NCBI GenBank assembly: GCA_031255235.1
Contig: JAIRSX010000074.1
Coordinates: 1 to 10,600 of the forward strand
Origin: Rickettsiales bacterium
Lineage (GTDB): Bacteria > Pseudomonadota > Alphaproteobacteria > Rickettsiales > UBA1997
Direction of reading: 5' to 3'
Length of the DNA stretch: 10,600 bases
Under the pieces are notes generated by a model, which saw only the letters and a list, made by a program, of their open reading frames with translations, did no database searches and was not told where the DNA came from. This document shows positions 1 through 6,882 of this stretch, in pieces (the stretch's first letter is position 1; each line of letters starts with the position of its first letter). The translations under genes were made by a program, and so were the position numbers.

Positions 1-225
1 TTATATATATATATATATATATATATAATAGGTTTGCTTAAGAACATATATAGTTTTGATTGAAAATACGGTTCTAATATACTTATTAAAATTTACATTT
101 CTTATTTTGTTTTCAATCCCTTTTTGAAAAAAACTAAGTAAAATTGTCGATAAAAAACACCCTGATGTAACTATTAAAGTTCCCAAAAGATACATTTTAA
201 AATAAGAGATACTAAAATCCGCCAT
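1..225 (-). CDS. Possible small membrane protein, runs off the window
   Basis: I do not recognise this protein. An ATG at 225 opens a frame that stays open to the left edge, so the 3' end is not visible. Residues about 10-33 form a hydrophobic stretch (MYLLGTLIVTSGCFLSTILL) followed by a basic segment, as expected for one membrane-spanning helix with a cytoplasmic tail. The last visible residues are a Tyr-Ile repeat encoded by the TA microsatellite, so gain or loss of repeat units would change the reading frame beyond it. No Shine-Dalgarno and no convincing promoter precede the ATG, and a dispersed repeat begins about 25 bases upstream. It may be a gene fragment or a chance ORF in AT-rich DNA. 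Confidence 0.3.
   Translation of the reverse strand: MADFSISYFKMYLLGTLIVTSGCFLSTILLSFFQKGIENKIRNVNFNKYIRTVFSIKTIYVLKQTYYIYIYIYI
2..27. repeat. (TA)13 dinucleotide microsatellite at window edge
   Basis: Thirteen uninterrupted TA units are visible, and the tract may continue to the left because the window starts here. Such a tract is prone to slippage. On the minus strand it lies in the reading frame of the small ORF that starts at 225, where it would encode alternating Tyr-Ile. It is the second long dinucleotide tract in the window, after the AG tract at 3801-3844. Confidence 0.9.
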
Positions 226-254
226 AGTATAGTGTATTATTAGTAAGGTACTCG

Positions 255-314
255 TGACTAGATAATTTACCTCTTTCTTTATTTTTTAAATAACTTTTAG
301 TCAATTTTAAAATC
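255..314 (+). repeat. Dispersed repeat, arm 1 of a 60-bp inverted pair
   Basis: This 60-base stretch matches the reverse complement of 10331-10390 without gaps at 54 of 60 positions, and all six differences are transitions. It begins TGACTAGATAATTTAC, and the inverted hexamer TAGTCA occurs 44 bases later, so the unit could be a small inverted-repeat element. Bases 246-254 just outside (GGTACTCG) resemble the outer ends of related copies elsewhere in the window. The likely explanation is a dispersed non-autonomous mobile element or insertion-sequence end. Confidence 0.75.
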
Positions 315-358
315 ATCTTTTCAAATTCCTTTTTGTTTAGTTATTTAAACTCACATTT

Positions 359-436
359 TTAAATGTAAAATAAACTTACCATTGGTAAAACCATGCTGAA
401 TATTTGATAATCAGTTAAGCGACTATGTTTTATCAA
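359..436 (-). pseudogene. Relic 5' coding end attached to the left repeat copy
   Basis: From a TTG at 436 a 25-codon frame begins MIKHSRLTDYQI and stops at 359. The copy at 1269-1325 starts with the same MIKHSR. A shared promoter-like region plus a shared N-terminus suggests two decayed 5' ends of one repeated gene. The beginning is reminiscent of transposases of the IS1595/IS1016 type, which often start with a short basic Arg-Leu-Ser/Thr segment, but this is from memory and the frame is too short for proof. Confidence 0.25.
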
Positions 437-483
437 TATACCTCTAATATACATTTATAAAAATTATATTCTAGTCAAATACC
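420..483 (-). repeat. Mobile-element-end repeat, diverged copy left of the flavoprotein gene
   Basis: Read on the minus strand, this copy starts GGTATTTGACTAGA and ends TGATAAAACATAGTCG. It shares 16 identical bases with 1309-1324 (420-435 here), plus ATTTATAAAA and CTAGTCAA in the same order, with small insertions between. The insertions spoil the promoter spacing seen in the copy at 1309-1368, so this copy looks decayed. It is in the same orientation as that copy, and the two flank the flavoprotein gene. Confidence 0.7.
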
Positions 484-646
484 ATAACAATTTAAAAAGG
501 ACTTTCAACCCCACCATTTTAATAAAATCAAAGGAGATAATTGAATCTATGAATAGGTAAAAGTCAATAGGCACGTTTTGATACTTCCCCATTGTTTTGC
601 TTTTTTATAAAAAATTCTTTTAATTAAGAAAACATTAAATCTTAAA

Positions 647-1216
647 ATGAAAGTTGTTGCAATTAATGGTAGTCCTCATAAAAGCGGGAATACATATACC
701 ATGTTAAAAAAAGTAATTGATACTTGTAAAAAGTATGAAGTTGAAACTGAGATATTACAAGTTGGGGGAACAAATATACATGGATGTCGTGCCTGTGGAC
801 AATGTGCCAATAAAATGCAATGTTTCTTTAACGATGATGTCTTTAATGAAATATATAAGAAAGTTATTACTGCTGATGCTATAATTTTAGGAACTCCATC
901 CTATTTTAGTGATATGTCCCCAGAGATGAAATGTTTTATTGATAGAACTGGTTTTGTTTCATTAAATAACGGAAAATTATTAAAGGGAAAAATTGGGGCT
1001 GGTGTGGTAGCTCAAAGAAGAGGAGGAGGAAGTCACGTTCAGGCATCATTAAATCACGTATTTTTAATGTGTGAAGCAATTATTCCTGGTTCCACATACT
1101 GGAATTTTGGTATTGGACATTCTGACACGGAGGTTGAAAATGACAAAGAAGCCATGGATAATATGGTCAATTTGGGTGAAAATATTATGTGGTTACTAAA
1201 TAAAATAAAAAAATAA
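647..1216 (+). CDS. Flavodoxin-fold NAD(P)H-dependent oxidoreductase, iron-sulfur flavoprotein type
   Basis: A 189-residue protein with a flavodoxin-like fold. Residues 8-16 (GSPHKSGNT) form the FMN phosphate-binding loop. Residues 47-59 carry C-x2-C-x2-C-x5-C, which fits the compact cysteine motif (CX2CX2CX4-7C) of archaeal and clostridial iron-sulfur flavoproteins that hold a 4Fe-4S cluster. The GTPSYF segment near residues 82-87 is the second conserved flavin-contact region. The length matches the NADPH-dependent FMN reductase family. It probably passes electrons between NAD(P)H or ferredoxin and an unknown acceptor in the cytosol; the substrate cannot be deduced. There is no clear Shine-Dalgarno, and the ATG is the first in frame. 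It stands alone and is bracketed by direct repeat copies (420-483 and 1309-1368), which suggests acquisition by transfer. The general family is secure, the cluster is inferred from the cysteines. Confidence 0.88.
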   Translation: MKVVAINGSPHKSGNTYTMLKKVIDTCKKYEVETEILQVGGTNIHGCRACGQCANKMQCFFNDDVFNEIYKKVITADAIILGTPSYFSDMSPEMKCFIDRTGFVSLNNGKLLKGKIGAGVVAQRRGGGSHVQASLNHVFLMCEAIIPGSTYWNFGIGHSDTEVENDKEAMDNMVNLGENIMWLLNKIKK

Positions 1217-1268
1217 CTAAAAATGTATGCCCATATTTATCTTCACACAAAGGTAGAATAAAATTTCA

Positions 1269-1325
1269 TTAATGTACAACTTTTTTAAAAAAGCGTAAAA
1301 CTGAAAAACGACTATGTTTTATCAT
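1269..1325 (-). pseudogene. 18-codon relic frame behind an intact promoter and Shine-Dalgarno
   Basis: ATG at 1325 is preceded by AGGAGG four bases upstream and by the promoter described for the surrounding repeat. The peptide is MIKHSRFSVLRFFKKVVH and stops at 1269. Only MIKHSR is shared with the relic at 359-436; the rest differs, as if each copy were truncated just after its start. It could instead be a genuine small peptide, since its expression signals are the best formed in the neighbourhood. Confidence 0.3.
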
Positions 1326-1368
1326 GTATCCTCCTAGTATAATTTATAAAATTATCTAGTCAAGCATC
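1309..1368 (-). repeat. Mobile-element-end repeat with intact promoter, right of the flavoprotein gene
   Basis: On the minus strand the copy opens GATGCTTGACTAGATAATTT. It contains a textbook sigma-70 arrangement: TTGACT (1363-1358), a 16-base spacer, TATACT (1341-1336), then AGGAGG (1335-1330) and ATG (1325). It would drive transcription leftward, antisense to the end of the flavoprotein gene. It is in direct orientation with 420-483. The likely source is the 5' end of an insertion sequence: terminal repeat, transposase promoter and first codons. Confidence 0.7.
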
Positions 1369-1393
1369 ATAATGAAATATATACTTTGTTGAT

Positions 1394-2053
1394 CTATATA
1401 TAGATATCTTCTCTACCATTATTATAATCTTCTATACAATTAAATAATTTTAGCCATTCGTGTGGTGATCTCGTAAAGTCATCAACTTTAACAAATCTTT
1501 CATTTTTTATTAACTTTTCTCTTTTATTATCAAAAATTAGACCGACAATTTTAATACCTTCAATCTGTCCCTTAAACATTTTTTTTAAATCATCCATATC
1601 AATTTCAAAAATACCATCCAATTCCTCTTCTTGTATTTTAAACTCATTCAATGGACGACCATCCTTGCATAAAAAAATATTTGAAAATGTTCTTGTGTGG
1701 TATTCACCAAAATTTTCATATATCGCATCACTTACTCTTCTATACCACCCTATATACTTAAGATCTTTGAAGTTTACATCATCTATACCTAATTCCTCCT
1801 TCAATTCTCTTGCTCCTTGTTCCAGTGTTTCACCAGCAGACAAGTGTCCTCCCGCTGAAATAGTCAATTTATTTGGTGAATTTGGTTTTTTGCTTGCTCT
1901 CAATTGATATAGCAATTTACCATCTGGTCTTATGATCATACACTCAAAACATCTTACCCACAACCCCTTTCTTTTTGCTTCGCATCTCTCCACTTGACCC
2001 AATAAAACCTTATTATCAGAGTCGTAATAATCAAGTAATTCCTGTTTTAGCAT
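1394..2053 (-). CDS. Nudix hydrolase, isopentenyl-isomerase-like subgroup
   Basis: A 219-residue Nudix-fold protein that should hydrolyse a nucleoside-diphosphate-linked or related pyrophosphate in the cytosol; the substrate is unknown. The Nudix box lies at about residues 69-90 (G-HLSAG-E ... RELKEELGI) and keeps the metal-binding REL-x-EE-x-G core. It has only six residues between the first Glu and RE, where the consensus GX5EX7REUXEEXGU has seven. The region before it (WVRCFECMIIRPDGKLLYQ) resembles the Idi/YfcD-like branch that processes complex substrates. The start is well supported: AAGGAG lies nine bases before the ATG on the minus strand. It is transcribed away from serine dehydratase, with about 190 bases between them. 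The strong Shine-Dalgarno, unlike the leaderless core genes, hints at a foreign origin. Confidence 0.85.
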   Translation of the reverse strand: MLKQELLDYYDSDNKVLLGQVERCEAKRKGLWVRCFECMIIRPDGKLLYQLRASKKPNSPNKLTISAGGHLSAGETLEQGARELKEELGIDDVNFKDLKYIGWYRRVSDAIYENFGEYHTRTFSNIFLCKDGRPLNEFKIQEEELDGIFEIDMDDLKKMFKGQIEGIKIVGLIFDNKREKLIKNERFVKVDDFTRSPHEWLKLFNCIEDYNNGREDIYI

Positions 2054-2244
2054 ATTATATTCTCCTTGTTTTCGTTATTTCTCTTGTCTTGATCATTCTG
2101 ACTATTTTTGAATTTATGAATTCATAGACGCAGACCACACCTCACAGGGGTTGTAAACCATTAATTATATCTAATCAAATTTATAAAACATAGCACCAAT
2201 CTTCACGTAATTAGCACACAGTTGTCAAATCATATCTGAGAAGA

Positions 2245-3657
2245 TTATTTATTTTTCTTCTTACAGGCCATACAAGGGGTCATAACACTTCTCGGAATTA
2301 CTGTATTTCGCCCATCCCTTGAATTGACTGCCAACCCGCCCTGCGCCGTCTCTTTATATTTGCTTTGCAAATCACAACCAACTTGTTTCATAGTCAAAAT
2401 TGCCTGATCCAACGTTACAAACAAACTCTTTTCCTCCCTAAGAGCAAGTCTCGCACATGCTATTGCCTTTACAGAATTTATTGGGTTTCTTTCAATACAT
2501 GGCACCTGAACCAAACCACCAATAGGATCACAAGTAAGTCCAAAATTATGAACCAATGCCATAACAGCAGCATTCTCAATTTGTAAATCAGTCCCCCCCA
2601 ACAAGGCACACAGACCAGCAGCAGCCATAGAACAAGCAACCCCTATTTCCGCTTGACAACCCCCTTCTGCCCCTGATATCGTTGCATTTCTTTTACATAA
2701 GATACCAACTGCTCCAGAAACAAAAATAAATCTTTTCAAGTTATTCAAATTCCATTTATCGCTGTGATATTTTTTAATAAATTTTATGACTGCAGGAATA
2801 AGACCTGCAGCTCCATTGGTAGGAGCAGTAATCAATTTACCTAAACTTGCATTTTCTTCTGCTGCTGCCAATCCCCACAATTCAACCCATTCAAAAACAT
2901 TCAACGGATCGCTATCATCTTTCAATTTTTCCGCTAAAATTGGCGCTCGCCTTGGGAGATTCAAAGATCCTTGTAAATTACCCTTCCTATTCAATCCGTT
3001 TTCAATCATCTCCTCCATTACATCAACAATCTTTTGTATCCCTTCATCTATTTCTTTATGAGTTCTCCACTCCAATTCATTTTTCAAAACCACATCATAA
3101 ATTGTCTTTTTCTCCTTTGAACAAATTTCCATTAAACCTTGAAAATCAACAAACTCATAGTATCCTTTGTTAACACCATTAACCTTGCTAATATCTGTAT
3201 GCTCCAAAACAAAACCACCACCAATAGAATAATAAGTTTGTGTATAAATTAGATCCCCATTCTTTTTAAAGGCACTAATTGCCATACCGTTGCTGTGGTA
3301 GTCTAATACCTCTGTCCTATGAACTATAAAATTGTTTTCTCTTGTATAGTAGATCTCCTTTTTGCCAGCAAGTTTAATATTTTCGTCAATCTTGATTCGT
3401 CTAACCTCCCTATCCAACTCATCAGGAGTAACTCTATCTGGGGTCCAACCCTCCAGGCCTAACTCTATAGCTAAGAAAGTAGCATGTCCTTTACCAGTCA
3501 AGGCAAGCGACCCATATAAATCAATTCTAATAGATTCAATATTATTAATCTCATTTTCTACACTTTTCAAAAACATGTTCGCCGCCACCATTGGACCAAA
3601 AGTATGTGAAGAAGAAGGACCTATCCCAATTTTAAAAATGTCAAAAATAGTTATCAT
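2245..3657 (-). CDS. sdaA: L-serine ammonia-lyase (serine dehydratase), iron-sulfur dependent, single chain
   Basis: Deaminates L-serine to pyruvate and ammonia in the cytosol using a 4Fe-4S cluster, feeding an amino acid into central carbon metabolism. The protein has 470 residues, close to the roughly 455 of E. coli SdaA. The N-terminal beta domain (about 1-160) carries GIGPSSSHTFGP at 11-22, and the catalytic alpha domain covers about 190-460, with TAPTNGAAG at 277-285. Cysteines in the family's cluster positions are Cys334 (GGCQ), Cys376 (LTCDP) and Cys387 (VPCIERN); the C-terminal PCMAC (462, 465) supplies the tail cysteine that occupies the active site in the Legionella enzyme. All motifs are intact. 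The ATG at 3657 directly begins the conserved N-terminus. Upstream signals are weak (TATTAG about 13 bases before the start). It stands alone, with no serine transporter beside it. Confidence 0.95.
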   Translation of the reverse strand: MITIFDIFKIGIGPSSSHTFGPMVAANMFLKSVENEINNIESIRIDLYGSLALTGKGHATFLAIELGLEGWTPDRVTPDELDREVRRIKIDENIKLAGKKEIYYTRENNFIVHRTEVLDYHSNGMAISAFKKNGDLIYTQTYYSIGGGFVLEHTDISKVNGVNKGYYEFVDFQGLMEICSKEKKTIYDVVLKNELEWRTHKEIDEGIQKIVDVMEEMIENGLNRKGNLQGSLNLPRRAPILAEKLKDDSDPLNVFEWVELWGLAAAEENASLGKLITAPTNGAAGLIPAVIKFIKKYHSDKWNLNNLKRFIFVSGAVGILCKRNATISGAEGGCQAEIGVACSMAAAGLCALLGGTDLQIENAAVMALVHNFGLTCDPIGGLVQVPCIERNPINSVKAIACARLALREEKSLFVTLDQAILTMKQVGCDLQSKYKETAQGGLAVNSRDGRNTVIPRSVMTPCMACKKKNK

Positions 3658-3763
3658 AATATCTATTTCACTAATACCTTTAAATAAAATAACAAAATAT
3701 TTTGTATGTTTGTATATAATTTTTTGACTATTTTATCCAACAAGATAAAAATGGCATATATTT

Positions 3764-3769
3764 TATAGA
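3764..3769 (+). promoter_or_regulatory. Candidate -10 box of the AG-tract lipoprotein locus
   Basis: TATAGA is followed by exactly seven bases and then ATG at 3777. The same hexamer and the same seven-base gap precede the GTG start of nfu, and the same gap precedes lgt and era. A -35 match 16-18 bases upstream is poor. The spacing supports ATG 3777 as a leaderless start, which decides how the AG repeat affects the gene. Confidence 0.4.
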
Positions 3770-3776
3770 AAATTTT

Positions 3777-4240
<464 letters not shown>

Positions 4241-4268
4241 TCTTTCTGATGTTTTGTTAAAACTATAA

Positions 4269-4303
4269 AAATTATCTCCCCTTATAGGGGGATAATTTTT
4301 TTT
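4269..4303 (+). terminator. Rho-independent terminator after the lipoprotein gene
   Basis: AAATTATC and CCCC (4269-4281, one bulged T) pair with GGGG and GATAATTT (4287-4298) around a TTATA loop, followed by a run of eight T (4296-4303). It lies 29 bases after the stop codon at 4240. The stem is nearly symmetric in A/T flanks, but the opposite strand faces no gene ending here. Confidence 0.88.
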
Positions 4304-4422
4304 AGTTTTGTGTTTATAATTGATGAAATATTGCTATTTAAGTAATAATTACCATAAGATAAAAAAAATAAATTATCTTAGACCGTCTAGTTCAGTAATT
4401 TTCTCTTACTTCGTGCAATAAA

Positions 4423-4451
4423 TTTTCATTTTTACAAAAAAGATTTACATT
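4423..4451 (+). promoter_or_regulatory. Candidate leaderless promoter of era
   Basis: TTTTCA (4423-4428), 17-base spacer, TACATT (4446-4451), then seven bases to the ATG at 4459. Each hexamer matches the consensus at four of six positions, so it is modest alone. The spacing is the same as at lgt and nfu. The TTG at 4450 that could be read as an earlier start lies in the -10 box. Confidence 0.4.
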
Positions 4452-4458
4452 GGAAATA

Positions 4459-5325
4459 ATGTCGAAGACTTTAAATGTTGCACTTGCAGGTATCCCAAAT
4501 GTCGGAAAATCGACACTTATAAATCAGTTGGTTGGTGAAAAGATATCTATAGTGTCGCCAAAAATACAAACTACAAGGAATTTGATAAGAGGTGTTTTTG
4601 TAGAAGGTGATACAGAAATAATATTGATTGACACACCAGGTGTTTTTATTCCAAAAAAAGCAAGACTATTGGAAAGGAAAATTGTAAAAACTGCATGGGG
4701 TGGCATTAGAGACGCAGATTTAGTTTGTGTTTTGGTTGATACTACAAAAGGATTTGACAGTAAAACAAAGATAATTTTTGATGAGATCGTCAAAAAGGAA
4801 TTAAAAGCAATTGTGGTTTTAAATAAGGTTGATATTGTCAAAAAACCAAAATTATTGTTGTTGACAAATGAAATTATATCATACTTTCCAAATTATAATG
4901 AAATCTTTATGATATCGGCAAAAACCGGTGAAGGTACCGACAAACTTAAACAATATCTGATATCACAAGCAAAGGAAGGTGAGTGGTTTTTTAAAAATGA
5001 TGAATTGACAGATATGCCATTAAAATTTTTGGCAAGTGAAATTACAAGAGAAAAGATTTTTTACAAGTTACAGCAGGAAATCCCATATTCAATCTATGTT
5101 GAAACTGAAAAATATGAAGAATTAGACAATGGCTCCATAAAAATAAATCAAATAATTTATGTTTTTAAAGAAAAACAAAAAAGCATCGTGCTTGGAAAAG
5201 GTGGCAAGATGTTGAAAGAAATAGGAATTGAGGCGCGAGAGGAATTGTCAAAATATTTAGATAGAAAAGTCCATTTGTTCTTGTTTGTAAAAGCAAAAGA
5301 GAATTGGGTTGAGGAAAAATTTTGA
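4459..5325 (+). CDS. era: GTPase Era, 30S subunit assembly factor
   Basis: Era binds the 3' end of 16S rRNA and checks late 30S subunit maturation, coupling it to GTP hydrolysis. The 288-residue protein has all G motifs: G1 GIPNVGKST (11-19), G2 around QTTRN (37-41), G3 DTPG (58-61), G4 NKVD (122-125) and G5 SAK (153-155). The C-terminal KH domain carries IPYSIYVE and the RNA-binding GKGGKML. The length is normal for the family (about 290-300). I chose ATG 4459 rather than TTG 4450 because the family N-terminus fits and the upstream TTG is inside the predicted -10 box. No Shine-Dalgarno is present. In many proteobacteria era follows rnc; here it opens a plus-strand run with lgt 140 bases downstream and no rnc in the window. 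Confidence 0.96.
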   Translation: MSKTLNVALAGIPNVGKSTLINQLVGEKISIVSPKIQTTRNLIRGVFVEGDTEIILIDTPGVFIPKKARLLERKIVKTAWGGIRDADLVCVLVDTTKGFDSKTKIIFDEIVKKELKAIVVLNKVDIVKKPKLLLLTNEIISYFPNYNEIFMISAKTGEGTDKLKQYLISQAKEGEWFFKNDELTDMPLKFLASEITREKIFYKLQQEIPYSIYVETEKYEELDNGSIKINQIIYVFKEKQKSIVLGKGGKMLKEIGIEAREELSKYLDRKVHLFLFVKAKENWVEEKF

Positions 5326-5429
5326 TTACAAAGTCCAGCATTTAATTGCAAAAATCCATATGATATTAAATTAACACTTTCTAATTTTGCAAGTTTGAAT
5401 ATTTTTCCTTAAGCAAACATTTCATATTT

Positions 5430-5458
5430 TTGATTTTTTCAAATATCGGTCTTATTCT
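5430..5458 (+). promoter_or_regulatory. Leaderless promoter of lgt
   Basis: TTGATT (5430-5435), 17-base spacer, TATTCT (5453-5458), then seven bases to GTG at 5466. The predicted transcription start falls on or one base before the start codon. The TTG of the -35 box is in frame with lgt, so it is easily mistaken for a start codon. Confidence 0.65.
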
Positions 5459-5465
5459 ACTTCAA

Positions 5466-6227
5466 GTGATAGATAGTGTAATATTTAGAATCGGTTTTTT
5501 GGAAATTAGATGGTATTCAGTTGCCTATATTATAGGTATAATTGGTAGTTGGTATGTTACGAAATACTTTAATAGAAAGGAAAAGCTATTTGACGAAAAA
5601 ACATTTGAAGACGACTATTATCTGTATTTAATTTTGGGTATTATTATAGGTGGACGGTTAGGATATGTTTTGTTTTATAATTTACCATATTATCTTTCTA
5701 ATTTTTTGGAAATTTTTAAGGTATGGAAGGGCGGAATGTCTTTTCATGGTGGTTTGATTGGTGTTTTAGTTTCTTTTTATTTGCTAACAAAAAAACAAAA
5801 AATCAGCTTCTGGGGCCTGTTGGATATTGTGTCAATCAGTGTTCCAATCGGACTTTTCTTCGGAAGAATTGCGAATTTTATTAATCAAGAATTGTACGGA
5901 AGAGTTACAGATTCAAAAATAGGAATGGTTTTTGCCAATAGCGATGGCATGCCGAGACATCCATCTCAATTATATGAGGCATTTTTTGAGGGTATCGTCT
6001 TATTTTTGATTATGTTTTTTAGTGCAAAAAAAAATTTAAAACACAATGGACGGATGAGTGGTATTTTTTTGATTGGCTATGGGATTATGAGGTTTTTTAT
6101 AGAGTTTTTTAGAGAACCTGATGAGCAAATTGGGTATATTTTAGCATATTTTACAATGGGACAGATACTCTGTTTGTTTATGGTAGTGGTTGGCATATTA
6201 TTTTTTAAACAAAAAAGTAAATTTTGA
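5466..6227 (+). CDS. lgt: Prolipoprotein diacylglyceryl transferase
   Basis: Lgt is the inner-membrane enzyme that moves diacylglycerol from phosphatidylglycerol to the lipobox cysteine, the first step of lipoprotein maturation. Numbered from GTG 5466, visible signatures are IRWYSVAY near the N-terminus, FHGGLIG with the conserved His at 94, the hallmark GRIANFINQELYGR (133-146), RHPSQLYEA (164-172) and the C-terminal REPDEQIG. About seven hydrophobic segments run through the protein, and its 253 residues suit the family. GTG 5466 gives the usual short N-terminus before IRWY. The in-frame TTG at 5430 would add 12 residues but coincides with a -35 box. Its product would serve the two lipoprotein candidates at 3777-4240 and 8945-9319. 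mrpF follows 30 bases after the stop. Confidence 0.95.
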   Translation: MIDSVIFRIGFLEIRWYSVAYIIGIIGSWYVTKYFNRKEKLFDEKTFEDDYYLYLILGIIIGGRLGYVLFYNLPYYLSNFLEIFKVWKGGMSFHGGLIGVLVSFYLLTKKQKISFWGLLDIVSISVPIGLFFGRIANFINQELYGRVTDSKIGMVFANSDGMPRHPSQLYEAFFEGIVLFLIMFFSAKKNLKHNGRMSGIFLIGYGIMRFFIEFFREPDEQIGYILAYFTMGQILCLFMVVVGILFFKQKSKF

Positions 6228-6251
6228 TTATATTGAAATTTTTTATATCAT
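6224..6251 (+). promoter_or_regulatory. Leaderless promoter of mrpF, overlapping the lgt stop
   Basis: TTGATT (6224-6229) includes the TGA stop of lgt. A 16-base spacer leads to TATCAT (6246-6251), six bases before ATG 6258. The transcription start would fall on the ATG itself. This gives the mrpFG-hdaA run its own promoter within a tightly packed region. Confidence 0.5.
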
Positions 6252-6257
6252 TGATTT

Positions 6258-6533
6258 ATGATGGTTATGGTGTCCATTTTTCTGTTTTTGTTTATAATGA
6301 TTATGTCTTTGGTAGAAATCATTATTTTGGACGATTTTTGGACAAAAAATGTCGTGTTTTTTTATTTGATAAATTGTTTCAATAATTTGCTATTGGTTTA
6401 CTTTTTTTTAACAAACAAATTTCCATATATAATAAGTATTATTTTTGTTTTGGTTATATTAGATATGATTTTGGTTCTCTCTTTTTTAAATGGAGATTGG
6501 ATATTTTTGATGGAGGACAGAGAGAATGCTTAA
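6258..6533 (+). CDS. mrpF: Mrp-type Na+/H+ antiporter subunit F (probable)
   Basis: A 91-residue, very hydrophobic inner-membrane protein with three predicted helices (about 3-21, 30-52 and 56-78), the size and topology of MrpF/MnhF/PhaF. MrpF is a small subunit of the multisubunit monovalent cation/proton antiporter that exchanges Na+ for H+. Sequence similarity to MrpF is weak by eye; the call rests mostly on its place directly before a recognisable MrpG and their eight-base overlap. ATG 6258 is six bases after the -10 box; a second ATG follows at once at 6261. Subunits A-E are not in the window, so the complex must be encoded elsewhere or be partial. Confidence 0.65.
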   Translation: MMVMVSIFLFLFIMIMSLVEIIILDDFWTKNVVFFYLINCFNNLLLVYFFLTNKFPYIISIIFVLVILDMILVLSFLNGDWIFLMEDRENA

Positions 6534-6882
6534 TTTCATCATATTGATGATTGCTTATTTCTTTTTTATCTGTGGTATTTTTGTAACCGTATCCTGCTTT
6601 GTTGGAATAATTAGAGTCAAAGATTACCTAATAAAATTACAAGCAATTAAAATTTCAAATATTTATGGAACATCTTTTATACTTATTGGTATTCTGGTAC
6701 TGAATTTTAATCTATCAAATTTTATTCAGCTATTATTAATAATGGTATTTAATACGTTAACGACAATAGTAACTGTCCATTCAATGGCAAAATCCGGTAT
6801 AAAGAACAATATAAGAACCGCCGCCTTGACAAGAAAAGAGTATGATAGTTTATATGGTGACAAAAATGATGCCAACATTTGA
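6526..6882 (+). CDS. mrpG: Mrp-type Na+/H+ antiporter subunit G
   Basis: A 118-residue protein with three hydrophobic helices. The segment GIIRVKDYLIKLQAIKISNIYGT matches the family pattern (G-x-hydrophobic-R-hydrophobic-x-D-x-hydrophobic-x-R/K-L-x-A), and the later run TTIVTVHSMAKS matches the end of helix three with its His-x-hydrophobic-Ala. MrpG is a small subunit of the monovalent cation/proton antiporter in the inner membrane. The gene overlaps mrpF by eight bases and has a good Shine-Dalgarno GGAGG (6512-6516), so internal operon genes use the classical mode although the operon head appears leaderless. The C-terminal tail after about residue 90 is polar. Its 3' end overlaps the start of hdaA, so the three genes are translated from one message. 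Confidence 0.8.
   Translation: MLNFIILMIAYFFFICGIFVTVSCFVGIIRVKDYLIKLQAIKISNIYGTSFILIGILVLNFNLSNFIQLLLIMVFNTLTTIVTVHSMAKSGIKNNIRTAALTRKEYDSLYGDKNDANI

Larger units (their letters stand above)
226..646. other. Repeat-rich intergenic stretch, no intact gene
   Basis: I see no intact gene here. The stretch holds one arm of a long inverted repeat (255-314), a diverged mobile-element-end repeat (420-483) with a 25-codon relic frame, and an odd palindrome TTACCATTGGTAA in the relic. Reading frames are short and interrupted. The part nearest the flavoprotein gene (about 590-646) is T-rich with only weak promoter resemblance (TTGCTT, then TAATTA 17 bases later). Confidence 0.6.

Noticed and set aside
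2115..2126. Perfect palindrome TATGAATTCATA as an operator for the Nudix gene
   Set aside because: It is 12 bases, all but two of them A/T, lies 60 bases upstream of the ATG, and no second copy or regulator gene is near. Not enough to call a binding site.
2127..2170. tRNA or small RNA in the gap between the Nudix and serine dehydratase genes
   Set aside because: GGGGTTGTAAACC recalls a T-arm, but no acceptor, D or anticodon stems can be formed around it.
2786..3727. Several long plus-strand frames antisense to serine dehydratase
   Set aside because: They lie opposite a complete, motif-rich enzyme, show no family motifs or start signals, and their composition is that of complemented codons.
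3731..3750. TTTTATC / GATAAAA hairpin between sdaA and the AG-tract gene as a regulatory element
   Set aside because: The seven-base stem has one G/C pair and no T run on either strand. It could be an operator, but nothing else supports this.
4369..4400. A further diverged copy of the TTGACTAGAT repeat before era
   Set aside because: AAATTATC and TCTAG occur in a similar order to the 10377-10403 region, but alignment needs large gaps and the TTGACTA core is broken. AT-rich chance similarity is sufficient.
5346..5392. TTGCAAAA / TTTTGCAA inverted repeat as an era terminator
   Set aside because: The arms are eight bases, 31 bases apart, low in GC and not followed by a T run. Unlikely to stop transcription.
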